A DNA stretch of 64,000 nt from Diphasiastrum complanatum (GCA_029204225.1 CM055092.1:13268476-13332475), one strand, 5' to 3'. Counted from the first letter of the stretch, positions 22,480-32,829 are shown. Program-made: numbers and translations. Notes: generated by a model from the sequence alone, not told the origin.

Positions 22480-23747
22480 GATTATAGGCAGCAGGTCCTA
22501 TATGAATGTCATGACAATCCTAGTGCGGGACACCCAGGTATACAGAAGACCTATGAATCTTCGTAGGCAATTTTTCTGGCCCAGTATGAAAAAGGACGTC
22601 CAACAGTATGTAACCAGTTGCCAGAAATGTCAAGTAAATAAAGCAAAGCGTTTAAAGGCAGGAGGGTTGTTGCAGCCCTTAGAAATACCAGCTGGTAAAT
22701 GGGAGAGTATCTCCATGGATTTTATTGTAGGCCTGCCAAAACCCAAAAGGGTAATGACGCTATATGGGTCACAGTTGATCGTCTGACCAAAATGGCTCAT
22801 TTTATTCCGACCAAAACAACTGTTAGAGCTCCAAAATTAGCGAGGTTGTTTGTAGACGGGCTATTTAAATTGTACGGTCTACCTTCCGGCATAGTCAGCG
22901 ACCGGGACAGTAAGTTTAATGGAAATTTTTGGAAGGCAGTATTCCATCATCTCCATACTAAACTTAATATGAGTACCACCGACCATCCACAGACGGACCG
23001 TGAAACAGAGAGGGTTAATCAGGTGCTAAAGGATATGCTTCGTGCATACGTCAACAGGAAGCAGACTAATTGGGAGGAGTATCTCTTGATATTAGAGTTT
23101 GCTTACAACAGTACCACACATTAAGCCACCAGATACAGCCCATTTATGCTGATGTACGGTTTTCAACCACGCTCACCCACAGCTGTAGGGTTTAAACAAG
23201 AAAAAGTTGAAGCAGCCAGAAACTTTTTAGAGGACCTAAGCGTAGCATTAGGGAGTCCCAGGATCGAGCCAGGCATTATGCAGATCCACACAGACGGGAT
23301 GTGCAGTTCTCCGCTGGTGAGAAAGTCTACTTGAGAGTCCCAGTCGACTCTAAAACCCTCAAATCAGGAGTGTGTGCTAAGTTGTCTCCTAGGTATTGTG
23401 GTCCCTTTACCATCCATAGGAGACTAGGCTATGAACTAGAACTCCCACACAGTAGTAAGGTTTTTCTAGTCTTTCATGTAAGTCAGTTATGAAAAGCCTT
23501 AACCAGATCAGAAAATCCGGTAGGGCACAGTGTTCTAGTTCTCCCATTGGATCCTCAGCAACCTCCACATGAACCAGAGGAGATTCTTGATAGTAGAGAG
23601 ACGCAGACTCGTCATACTCTATATCGAGAATATCTGGTCAAGTGGAATGATCAGCCTGTTGAGAATGCCACTTGGGGAAGAGGTCCTTCGCAAGATTTTT
23701 CCAGACTTTGTCTTAGAGGACCAAGACGGTTCTTAAGGGGGAGGGAG
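22480..23747 (+). pseudogene. integrase and chromodomain of element C
   Basis: Integrase inserts the DNA copy into the host genome. An H-H-C-C zinc finger (HDNPSAGHPG, later CQKCQ) is interrupted by a stop near 22564. The catalytic core has SMDFIVGLP (first Asp), a frameshift near 22750, GIVSDRDSKF (second Asp) and TDRETERVNQVL (Glu). A stop follows AYNSTTH at 23122. The C-terminal part has KLSPRYCGPF, then a chromodomain-like REYLVKWNDQPVENATW (about 23620-23680), which in chromoviruses helps target chromatin. It runs to the polypurine tract. Confidence 0.87.
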
Positions 23748-24105
23748 TGTTACGATCTCGTGACCAGTGCCGAACCCTAGAGAACACAGATAGGTCAGAT
23801 ACCACAGTCAGGGTCGTGTCCAGCGTACACGACCAACAGGGCAAGACAGTGTGAGTAGTGTGCCCCAGCACAGTCCATAGCCATGGCGGGTCTAACACAA
23901 TCTAGGGACCCTGTCAGCAGGACAGGGCCCCTAGTTAGGTCCCGACGTGCAGTCGGCCACGTCAGTGACACATGGCCGACACTTGGTAGTTGCATGCTAT
24001 CAGTCCTCACACTGGGCTAGGAGGGGCTTACTCTATATTAGGGAGTAGGCAAGGTTGGGTGGATCAGTTAGTGTTTGCCCTACTGTGGTGTTAGGAACTA
24101 TTTCA
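23748..24105 (+). repeat. 3' LTR of element C (358 bp)
   Basis: It begins TGTTACGATCTCG after the polypurine tract and ends ..TTTCA. It contains the full LTR, including the start missing from the 5' copy. TG..CA ends are canonical. Confidence 0.92.
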
Positions 24106-24598
24106 CCTACGCTACCCCCTATCATGGCGTGCCAACTCCCAATGATACTCTGAAAAGATCTCATCATCAGCCGCAGCCTCTATGTGTGCATGGCTTGCTG
24201 CAATGTCCATGGATCTAAGGCACTCCTTGGGATTCACCTGCCTAGGTGTACCATCTCTACGCACGTGCCTAAGTAGCCTCACGTTGGTGGTGCAATAAAC
24301 CAACCTGTTTAGCTGGGAAACGTTGAGCCTATGTGTCTCTTTGTGTGCAAAAGAGACCAAGTGCTCCAGTTTCGCTACAAGACGAACTGAAACAATCTTG
24401 AGCAAGGATGCGAGTGGCAAGAGTAGTAATATCAGGGGTGGATTTGCCCACCACACCCCCCCATGTGAGCGTCTCTGGAAAAAACTCGTCATACTCACCT
24501 TGGGATCCAATGAAACATCCTTGTTTGCACTCAAAATCTAACATCTGTCTCTCGATCCTGCACAACAAGGGGCCATGACCCGCACAAAGACAGGACAT
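24106..24598 (-). pseudogene. hAT transposase, C-terminal dimerisation domain
   Basis: hAT transposases cut and paste class II DNA elements. Two overlapping minus-strand frames (24598-24329 and 24534-24112) together show the hATC pattern: a short linker, TTLATRILAQDCFSSSCSET, then THRLNVSQLNRLVYCTTNVR. This matches the family's LA.rvLsq..SSs..ER..S / RLn...lv..y.nlrl layout. A frameshift joins the two frames. The N-terminal BED finger and catalytic residues are absent, and upstream sequence (24600 on) is unrelated. It is cut by the 3' LTR of element C, and its tail probably continues at 17864-17465. Confidence 0.75.
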
Positions 24599-24667
24599 TG
24601 TCAGAGTCCCTTAAAATGAACGAGTCGTCAAAAAGCACAAACAAATTGTTGACAATTAAACAAGTGC

Positions 24668-25890
24668 TTGGGGGACAACCTTGACTTGGATACACATCAA
24701 CAACCCTCCTTTCAGTCTCGCTCTTTGTCCCATCCTCTGTTTATTCACTCTTCCCCTCTACCTTCCGTTTTATCGATTGTCTCTTCTAATGTTTCTCCTA
24801 CTTCGTCTATTGCTCGACCTCCTTTCGTCCCATGTCCCACTGTACTTAAGCAATGTACGCCTATTAACCTTGCTGAACATCGTATCTCTGTCTTGGTTGA
24901 TAAGATTTCGATTTACTTTCCTTAGTATTGATTCTACCTCTGACTATTCTCTTATTTCTACTAAGAAATTCGCAAGTGGCTTCCTAAGGCTCACTGTGCC
25001 GCGCTTTTACGTTACATCTCCGCCTCCTCTTACGCCTGTGCCCTTCTATTGGTATAGCAGCCTTACTTCTTCAATCACAATGTGTCATTGCTTATGAGTC
25101 GCGATGTCTTTGCTCTTATGAGCAATGGTAATTTGTTCATGTGAAAGAGCTCCCAGCTATTATTTATGCTCTTAAGAAGTGGCATCATTATCTTTATCAT
25201 GTTCCTTCTTTTGACATAATTATTAATCATCTGTCTCTCAGTTATCTTTTTACAAAGCTAGACCTTAGCGACCGTCAGTATCATTGGTCACATTTTTTAT
25301 AGTGTTTTCATTTTGCTATCTTATATCGACCTAGTTGGTCGAACACCACTACTGATGCTTTATCCCATCTTCCCGCTTTGTTACATAGCCTTGTTGCTAC
25401 CATTCCCCCATGGTTTGATGCTTTGCCTTTGGCTTATCTTTCTTGTCTTGATTTTCATGATGTTTATAATACTGCTCCACTTCCTTTATCTCGTCCTCAT
25501 CAGGTGTGAACTCGCATTTCTTATTCATCAATGTATCTTTTGTGCCCGTAATAAGTACTCCCGTGCCAAGTCTGCTGGCTTGCTCCAGAGTTATCCGCAT
25601 CGCCAATAGATAGACATTTCTATGACTTTATCATTGGACTACCTCATACCCAGTGTAGTCATGACTCATGTATGGTGGTGGTTGATCAGTTCTCGAGACA
25701 GGCACATTGCATTCCAGTCTGCAACACTATCACGACAGAGCAGTGTGCACGCTTATTTTTATCAGAGATCTTTCGATTACATGGGTTTCCACATTCTATA
25801 CTATCTGATCGGGATAATCAGTATCACATAGAATTGGACCATAACCAGCTCAACCATGATAATATGGTGATTTTCTGGTCTCATGGGCCA
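24668..25890 (+). pseudogene. old Ty3/gypsy RNase H and integrase (possibly element J)
   Basis: Decayed coding sequence spread over three frames. The RNase H end reads KELPAIIYALKKWHHYLY, then SLSYLFTKLDLSDRQ, and YRPSWSNTTTDALSHLP (about 25140-25370). The zinc region (CIFCARNKYSRAKSAGLLQ) and integrase core follow, with VVVDQFSRQAHCIPV (about 25672), LSEIFRLHGFPHSILSDRDNQ, ending near 25890. The part before 25140 (24668-25100) has only vague resemblance to an RNase H start. It has the same orientation and similar decay to the gag at 15.7-16.7 kb, so it could be the 3' half of element J. Confidence 0.7.
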
Positions 25891-25965
25891 TGAGGCAAGG
25901 AATCCTGATACAACGACAAAGTTAAAGAGATTGATCTATATCTCTAGTATGTAGTAGCAATTTAG

Positions 25966-25967
<2 letters not shown>

Positions 25968-26003
<36 letters not shown>
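25968..26003 (+). repeat. (TC)n microsatellite, about 18 units
   Basis: An uninterrupted alternating TC/CT run of about 36 bp. Confidence 0.97.
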
Positions 26004-26005
<2 letters not shown>

Positions 26006-27615
26006 GCATGTTTGCCAAATGTGTCCTCTGCCTACATGTTGACATCTCCATATGCTTGTGCCTCGTCACAGTGTTACCATCAACTGTTTGAAATGCGTTT
26101 GAGACATTGTTGACCTGGCTTTAGGTGCCTTGACCAACCCATATGTTGATTTAGGGGTTGAGAGGTCAAATACATCGTATACGTGGATAAAAACATGTCC
26201 CTGCAAAAAACCTCAACAAAGGAAGGAGAGAGAAGAGAGATCTTATTGACAACAATGGTGGAGGTGCGATCTGCAGCAAGCACCAATGTAGGGATTGGGG
26301 CAGCGAATTAGGGGGCCATGTGCTTGATTAAGGCCTGATTGGTCCCTAATATCCAAGTGGGGCCAATATGGGTGCCCTTTGGCCCTTTTTTGGGGACCTT
26401 ACGGCCTTGGCCCTGGCTCCCACTCCAATATCATATGGCCAAGTACCTAATAAATGATTAAATGGGGTAGGCCAGTACATGAATTAAAGGGCCCAGGGGC
26501 CTACTTATGCATAAAAGTAATAAAGAAGGATGCGGTGAATGCGATAAGCCGATTCCATAAAACAAATCACCTCGGGCTAAATGAAGATGCAACATATAAT
26601 CATGGAACACAACTTCTTCCTCCTCCATCATCGCTGCCCACCATCTTTCCCTCGTTTGTTGCACACCATTGTTCATCCCTAAGGCTCTTGTAGGTCACTC
26701 GTTGGCCAGCCTCTTTCCTTTTTCTTCGTCGCTGGTCTGCCATTTGATCCACCATCGCTGCCCATCATTTATCTATTCTTTTGTTTGCGGCATCATCTTT
26801 ACCTACCACTTCATCGCCGGTCTTTTTAGTTTCTTCCAGCCTTCTTTTTGCCCCATAGTTAATTGTTGGGGCTCTTATAGGTCAAGTAAGTCGCTGGCCA
26901 ATGTCTTGCTTTTTTTGCTCCATCATCCCTTGCCTTCTTTCCTTTTGCTTCATTGTTGGCTCCTTCAGCCTCTCTACGTCCAGCACCACTCGACCTCTTA
27001 TTTCTTGTCCATTGCTGCCCTCGGTGTCTCCTTTTCCATTTTTCCACTTCTTTTCATCACAGTCCTAGTAAATACATTACTTCTTAACATTGTCAGAAGA
27101 GTCTAATAGGTAATGTAAGTGTTGAAATTGAGACTTTGGAATTAACTCAATTTTATGATTTTTGGTATGGGATTCCATCCCTAGAAAAAAGTCTAGCTTT
27201 TCCAAAATGGTCAAATTGATGGTCATGCAAGGGAAAAATTCTTGTCGCATTGTCCAAACAAGGTAGGATGGTCCCCCCTTCTTTTTTTTTCCATCAACAT
27301 AATTGCTGCTCCATATGGAATTACTTGGCATGCTAATTGCAATAATAAAACAATTTGATGAACCACTTGTCTCAAAGAAGGCACCACAGGACATTAATTT
27401 AAAACAAAATTGAAATGCTGAAATAGTTCATAATACATACAGATGTGCACAGTAGAGGTGATTCTATCCGAGTGGCTCTATGTCAATAAAAATAGCTACA
27501 GATGCATTGGGCCTTTTAAAGCTCTACATAACTATTTCATTGTCACACAATTATTAAAATCCTTGGAGATGGAATTTAATGTTTCCAGATTTTTAACAAG
27601 GAAGTCGTAGCTTAC
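26004..27615. other. unassigned, with degenerate repeats
   Basis: No recognised gene. Between about 26620 and 27050, phrases such as (c)atcgctgccca(c/t)catc and taggtca..cg(t/c)tggcca recur with spacing near 120-185 bp, suggesting a decayed tandem repeat. A pyrimidine-rich plus strand makes long but meaningless open frames here. Confidence 0.35.
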
Positions 27616-27991
27616 CAGCCATTTCTGAAGCCTTATTCAATTCTCCTGGTTCCGCCGAGTTCTTCCGCCCCGACTTCTCGGCCCGAACAGCTAATTTGCG
27701 ATCAATTCTATCAATGCTGAAGCTGGATAATTGGCGATTATGATCAAAAAGCGCCCAACAACTGCCAAAGCACCTGCACTTACTGTCTTCAACTATACCG
27801 CTACCTGCCGCACGGCATCGACCAACAATTGTCCTATCGCCATCCCTTGGGGACGTTTTTGAGCGTCGCACAAAAGTAGGCCTTCTTCTTAAGCACACTT
27901 GTTTGCTCTCATGTGCATTTGCTGCACAAAGCTTGTGTGGGTTTGAACAATCTGCTGCTGCTGCCACAAGCGGGATAATAGCCCGGCTCAT
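27616..27991 (-). CDS. candidate first exon of an unrecognised nuclear gene
   Basis: A 376-nt minus-strand open segment begins ATG at 27991 and ends at a strong splice donor, GGCTG|GTAAGC, at 27616/27615. It encodes about 125 residues, starting MSRAIIPLVAAAADCSN, rich in Ala, Ser and Arg with few acids at the start (plastid-transit-like), and ending NKASEMAG. It is clearly more GC-rich than its surroundings, as expected for host coding sequence. I do not recognise the product. No following exon is certain. A weak possibility is that exon-like segments at 15.2-13.5 kb on the same strand belong to the same gene, across a TE-filled intron. Confidence 0.38.
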
Positions 27992-28156
27992 TATTATTAC
28001 TATTATTGCTTCACTCTTCTAACTTGATTGAGCTTTCCTTGTAATTTTGCACACATACAAATATGGACAATTCAACCCACAAAAACAAACACCCTCCCTA
28101 CACATTACATTGTGAACCCTAAAGTGTGTAGTGTTGTGTGACAGATGATCGAATGT

Positions 28157-28259
28157 TGGATGGTGATAATGCTTCTTGGTTTCCAAGGGGAGGCTCGAAC
28201 CTGGGACCAAAGAAACTTTGGATGCCAAGCCAACCAATTGAGCCTGGATGGTGATAATG
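28157..28259 (-). mobile_element. tRNA-derived SINE-like retroposon with 15-bp TSDs
   Basis: Perfect direct repeats tggatggtgataatg at 28157-28171 and 28245-28259 flank a 73-bp insert (28172-28244). On the minus strand the insert, with the last base of the flank, has a pol III A-box-like AGGCTCAATTGG and about 33 bp later a perfect B-box GGTTCGAGCC (28201-28192). These are hallmarks of a tRNA-derived SINE mobilised by a LINE. The insert is very short and has no obvious A-rich or T-rich tail. It lacks a normal acceptor stem, so it is not a tRNA gene. Confidence 0.7.
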
Positions 28260-28522
28260 AAGGGTCTTGAAAAAATAACCTCATGTCTTTATCACTAGAA
28301 CACTTATAAGAATGTTGGTGACAAAGATATATGTACAAAGCTTATAAGAAATAAGTACAAAACTTCTAACTACATTGATGACAAAGAAGTATAAATGGGC
28401 AAGGAAAGTTTGAATAAATCAAGATTAACAAGAGTGGAGCTTGTCCTACAACTAATATCACAACATCCTTTTATATAAGCAAAAGAAAAAAAACCATGTT
28501 CTTGTCATTGGAACTTATTGAA

Positions 28523-29070
28523 TTCACTACAACAAATTGAAAAAGTGAATTGGTGGCGAGTCAACTAGTGAAGGGAGGTGAGAAAAGCCGACCCAGACCC
28601 AACTATTGTCACCCTTTGTAAGATTAACAAGGCTTGAGCCCATTGCAACACGACAAAAATTCGTTGTTTGAAGAAAGCCATGAGCACAAAAGTATGAATA
28701 CACCCCGACACTTTGTCGTCCGATGAGCACTCATCCCGTAAAGTGAAAGAACAATGTCAACATGCTTGCATGAGTGAGGAATGGCTAAAGGAAAAACATG
28801 AGACTACTTTTCAAGGGACACCAAAGGAGATGGATGGTGAGAGCATCAATAGGTTGACCACAGACACGCCTCGAGAGACTCAAGGGTAGGATAGCCCCAA
28901 GCGAAGATGAAGTGTAGAGGTGAAGATGGCCAAGGAAAATCGAAAAGATGGAATAACATGCCGAACTGACAATCAAACCTTGGCACCTAGTCCTGTGTTG
29001 AATAGTATACAAGCTCGATGCAAATCTAAAAGTGCCTTTGAGAGCATGCTGGAAAGGGTGGCAAAATTTT
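28523..29070 (-). pseudogene. RLE-type non-LTR retrotransposon fragment, copy 1
   Basis: Decayed and internally deleted. The frame 29012-28785 has RRVCGQPIDALTIHLLWC, matching CVCGHPIDALAIHLLRC of the longer copy at 58.2-59.5 kb. The frame 28730-28527 ends HLPSLVDSPPIHFFNLL, matching HLPSLADSPPLHFYDLL there. Nucleotides around 29035-29060 (gagagcatgctggaaagggt) also match. The endonuclease part between these is lost. Confidence 0.75.
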
Positions 29071-29794
29071 AAGTTTCAGAATCACATTTATTGACCAACA
29101 CATGACATACAAGACTGCAATGAAAAACATACTTGGAAAATCTAGTGGGTGTTTATCTTTGCACGAGGGCACACACCCTTGCTTCCAACACTTGTCATGT
29201 ACTTTTTGTACATCGGTGCTCATAAATGCATTACAATATCTAGTGTAAGCTTTGTTAGGCCCAAAAGGAGCTATTAGCCTTAGGAATAAAGTGGGTCTCT
29301 CCTTAGGCCCTCCAAAGTACTTTCAAAAGGATAATAGGCCAACAAGGGCCCAAAGTACACTAGACTTGACACGGCCTAACTATCCTTCAAGATAGTTATG
29401 TTTAGTTAGGTTAAGGGATTTGTCTATGAGTAGGCAAGAGACATCATTTTGAGAGATCTTTTGGCTCATTTGCAAATGAGAGAGCTTAGCTTCCTTTTTG
29501 TGTATGGCTTGCTAGGTCTCATGTGCCCAATCCACATGGATTCCATTCCTCTTTTGTATTGATTTAATGGCCAATAAATCTCCCTCATGACCAAATCAAG
29601 AGTCTTGTGTGTACCTAGATGATACATTCAGCAATCTATTTTGAATGGTATTTAGTTCTAGAATTTTCTTATCTTTCCTAGGCAATTGAGATCCTTGTGG
29701 TTCCATCTTAACCGAATAAATGAATGGCCCAAATTTGTCCAAACAAAAATCGCATCTCATCGGTTGAGATGGCAATATAGTCTAGCGATACACA
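29071..29794. other. unassigned
   Basis: AT-rich, with stops in all frames. No domain, RNA or repeat recognised. Confidence 0.35.
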
Positions 29795-30170
29795 TTATTT
29801 TATGTTCCTCAAGTTGCACTCTAAAAGAAAGAGATAGATTTGTAGAAATATGGGTGAATGAAGTTCATTTAACTCACCTATTTGACTTAGGGCATATGCA
29901 ACTTGATTAGAGTTGTCTTTGATGTATAAGATCTCATGATCAAATTTGTGCATCAATGTAGCCCATCTAGCTTTAACCACAAAGACCATGCTAATTATAG
30001 AAATATCTCATAAGCTAGTGATCAGTGTACTCTTAAAGAGGGTGTCTCCAAGTTTTTAGTGCATGGATAACTACAAACAATTCATTTTCTTGAGTTATAT
30101 AATGCAATTGAAGTCATGTAGAAGAATTGCTCCAATCGTAGTATTACTTGCTTTTTTAAGGTGAAACAAG
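29795..30170 (-). pseudogene. Ty3/gypsy RNase H remnant
   Basis: On the minus strand, broken frames read in order KKASNTTIGAILL (about 30165-30125), [20 protein letters not shown] (about 30095-30030), EYTDH, and KARWATLMHKFDHEILY followed by NQVAYALSQI (29975-29880). This is the order of gypsy RNase H (DASN..iGavL, EkEl..i..Al..WrhyL, tDH, k.aRW...l..fd..i.y..g..n.vADaLSR). No other gypsy domain is seen nearby. Confidence 0.75.
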
Positions 30171-31307
30171 ACATCGGATTTAAGTCTTTATGTTAAGCTC
30201 TTCTAGAATAGGTTATAAAGATACTTCTTCATGAAAATCATTAACAACCATGAGTTAACTATAGATTCTGATGGAAAATGGCAATTGCAAGAGGTAGACT
30301 CGAAAAACCTAGATCGTGTTTAGAACTTGTTAGTATGGAAAGATCTAGAAAGTTTACTAACCAATGGAGGTGTGATGGAAAATCCAAGAATTTGGTTAAG
30401 TCATTCCTTTTGCCAGTTCAAAAGTGGATTTTTGGTATTCATTAAAGAATGCTATAAGGTACCAAAATGATTGATTTCTCTTGAATTTGGTCATAATAAA
30501 AGTATAGAATAATTAACAAAAAATTCATTTTGGATTTCTAAAATCTGATTAAAAAGCAAATAGTTTTTTTGGAGAAAGAATTGGTAGTATGGGATGTCAA
30601 TAATTTCAAAGGAAACTTCTTGTGTGAAAGGATCTAAATGACAATGGATAAGTTTTATACCTAAAGTAAAGCTAAACCATTGGTCATAAATTTTTGGATT
30701 TGTGAAATTTTGAGATATTGATCTGAATCCCAAAAGCGTGTCTCACAATTTACAAAATCAGAAATCTTAAAGCTATTTCTCACTTATTCAGAACTCTTGA
30801 TTTTGAAAAACGTTTTTATATGTGACATCAGACTAATTTCATATAATCCTTCCAATGTGAGATTACTCTTTTGAAGAACCAGCATGTGAATTAATGCTTG
30901 CCTAAGTATGTGAATAAGACTTGAAATTTAGACAAGATTTTTGACATAAGTGGAATTCAATTGTGGAAGGAATGAATTTAAGAAATTCTAACTTTCTCAA
31001 ACCAGGCTTTTTTTTTAAATCTCTACTAGATAGTTGGATTATTGATAGATGAGATTTTCTCTCTTAGTTTGAAATATCTTATGATTGAAGGCAAAGTCTT
31101 GGTGTGGAACATTCCAACTTTTTATGATTTTCAAAAAATCTATCCAACTTCTCCTCAGACTTTTGGTGAAGTAATAGGGTTGATTCCCTCAAATATTTGT
31201 TGCATAGATTCTTCGAGGCAAAAAAAAAAAATCTAAAATATGCACATAAGTGAAATCGTCCAAAAGTAATAAAGAAAGGCGTAGGGAGGTCACGCCAGGA
31301 ATGTGTA
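30171..31307. other. AT-rich, no gene seen
   Basis: No coding domain. It may be the rest of the decayed gypsy element upstream of its RNase H. Confidence 0.35.
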
Positions 31308-31338
31308 GGGCGGGCGTGGGGAGGGGGCGCAGGGAGGG
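31308..31338 (+). other. G-rich tract with G-quadruplex pattern
   Basis: GGGCGGGCGTGGGGAGGGGG followed by AGGGAGGG fits G3+N1-7 repeated more than four times. It lies directly before an LTR-like start (TGTTGGAG, 31341) in otherwise AT-rich DNA. It might instead be the polypurine tract of that LTR. Confidence 0.6.
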
Positions 31339-31340
31339 CA

Positions 31341-31372
31341 TGTTGGAGTTTAATCTTACTCCTACGCATCCT
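31341..31372 (+). repeat. first 32 bp of an LTR-like repeat split by the young copia
   Basis: TGTTGGAGTTTAATCTTACT up to atcct. The repeat resumes at 37686 after the copia insertion. The same opening words occur uninterrupted at 59752, which acts as an empty-site relative. Confidence 0.65.
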
Positions 31373-32234
31373 TGTTGAAAATTGTCACTTCTCACTTGAC
31401 ATTGGTTCATGTAAATATTGATCAAACATTAGAATATGTTGATGATATGATTTCACACGTGTGGAGCATGTTCCCATGTTTGAAAGGATGTACTTTTCAT
31501 GTTTGTATATATCCAAATTGATTTTGTATCATTCTAGTTAGTGTGAACATGAAATGACTAGTTTTTAGTCAAGTTGACTAGTCACCTACAAATTAGCTTT
31601 TTCTTGCATGTGCATGAGTAAATGCTCCCACATGGCAAGTGGATGTTCACATGTGTGTATAGAGTACTAGAAGATAAGAGTTGACCATTTTCCTTAGATC
31701 CTATTTTGTAGGGAATATTCCTATATTCTAGGAGACTAGCTTTTTGGATTTTAGTCATATTCTAGAAGGTCAACTATTGGATAAGGATCAAGGATGGATC
31801 AAATGGATAGATATGAGTGATGTGGCACTCTTCACACGTGTGAAGGCCTGCTGGACTGTACCAGACTCATGGATGTACTTGATCCATAAAAGGATCATCA
31901 TTTTGCTAAGAAAATTGATGAGACTTTTGCACTCTACACTTTTGTGAGATTTCTAGTCATTTGTCTTGTGATTTTTATGCATGATTGCTATCTAGTATCA
32001 TTGTACTTGTTGTTTCAGGTGCAGTCCGTACAGTGGACAGTACTCCACACGTGTGAAGCCGCTCTCACTAAAAAATGATGTGTTGATCCATTGCTCTTGC
32101 TTAAATCCAAGTGTAGTGAATCTAGATCAAGATCTAATGTGTAGAACTTGATAGATTCATTGATTAAGCAACCAATAACTCTCTATGATTGTAAAGTACA
32201 ATCATTATTGTCCTAAAAACTGTAAAATTTATCA
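31373..32234 (+). repeat. 5' LTR of the intact copia (862 bp)
   Basis: It runs from TGTTGAAAATTG to ..TTATCA, next to the PBS. It carries the promoter and RNA-processing signals. Three perfect CACACGTGTG palindromes lie at 31454-31463, 31833-31842 and 32046-32055; each contains the CACGTG G-box core. A 67-codon frame inside it (31744-31947) is repeated in the 3' LTR and is not considered a gene. Confidence 0.97.
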
Positions 32235-32246
32235 TGGTATCAGAGC
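32235..32246 (+). other. primer binding site, initiator tRNA-Met
   Basis: TGGTATCAGAGC lies directly after the 5' LTR. Minus-strand DNA synthesis would be primed here by initiator tRNA-Met. Confidence 0.95.
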
Positions 32247-32829
32247 TAAGTAAGAGAGTGATCATTGAATCATAAATCTTGTAAAGATCATTGGCAAAAT
32301 TTGTTTTTTGGCCAATACTAGTGAGGGCGAGTTCTTCTAGAGTGATAGCTTGTAATCATTTGGATCAAAACGACTTGGAGGCTGTGTATGTACTTTTCAC
32401 ACGTGTGAAACCGTACAGCAACTTTCAATTCAAGTTACTTTGTGTTTTTTGGTCCCAAAATCACAATACTAGTTCATTTTTGGTGCTTTTTGAAGCATAG
32501 TATTGATCTAGATTCATTCTAACTAATGCCTATGACCAAATAGTGTTTTGGATCATTGAAGCATTTCTTTTTAGAGTCTAAGATCAGATCTAAGAGGCTG
32601 ATTTGTTCAGATCCTTAGTTGAAGTGAAATCTCTAAGAAAAGTGTAAAGCAATTTTTTTTGTGAGAGTGAAAGCTAGAAATTTTTGGTAAGATCTTTGAG
32701 TATCATTCAAGCTTGTGTGTTAGTTTGATAGAGACAAGCCTATAGGCATTCTAGTAAGCTTTAGGCCACTTCATAGATCTTTTAAAATTCAAAAATCTTT
32801 GTGATTTTTAAAAGAGCATTCATTCTAAA
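32247..32829 (+). other. untranslated leader of the intact copia
   Basis: 583 bp between PBS and gag ATG. It holds a fourth CACACGTGTG (32398-32407). No long ORF is present. RNA packaging and dimerisation signals would be expected here but cannot be read directly. Confidence 0.7.
32398..32407. promoter_or_regulatory. CACACGTGTG palindrome (G-box/ABRE-like) in leader
   Basis: A perfect 10-bp palindrome identical to the three in each LTR. G-box and ACACGTG-type ABRE sites bind plant bZIP and bHLH factors. Its role here is inferred from motif identity and recurrence only. Confidence 0.45.

Larger units (their letters stand above)
17865..24105 (+). mobile_element. Ty3/gypsy chromovirus (element C)
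   Basis: A nearly full-length LTR retrotransposon. In order it has a truncated 5' LTR (17865-18124), PBS (18126-18137), gag, protease, RT, RNase H, integrase, chromodomain, polypurine tract (cttaagggggagggag, ending 23747) and 3' LTR (23748-24105). Pol order PR-RT-RH-IN and the chromodomain place it in the chromovirus branch. Several frameshifts and stops make it inactive. Over the shared LTR part I count about 11 substitutions, mostly C/T or G/A, plus small indels in about 260 bp, so it is older than the copia at 31.4 kb. It lies within a hAT transposase gene. No target-site duplication is clear, because the first ~88 bp of the 5' LTR are missing. Confidence 0.92.

Noticed and set aside
26669-27106. 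A 145-codon hydrophobic membrane protein
   Set aside because: The plus strand is simply pyrimidine-rich and degenerate-repetitive here, giving Leu/Ser/Phe-rich frames without signal, domain or splice support.
28172-28244. A tRNA gene on the minus strand
   Set aside because: It has A- and B-box-like words, but the insert lacks a pairing acceptor stem and is flanked by exact 15-bp target duplications, so a SINE-like retroposon fits better.
31744-31947. A 67-codon gene, present twice (also 37195-37398)
   Set aside because: Both copies lie inside the two LTRs of the young copia and are identical only because the LTRs are. No domain or start context supports a protein.
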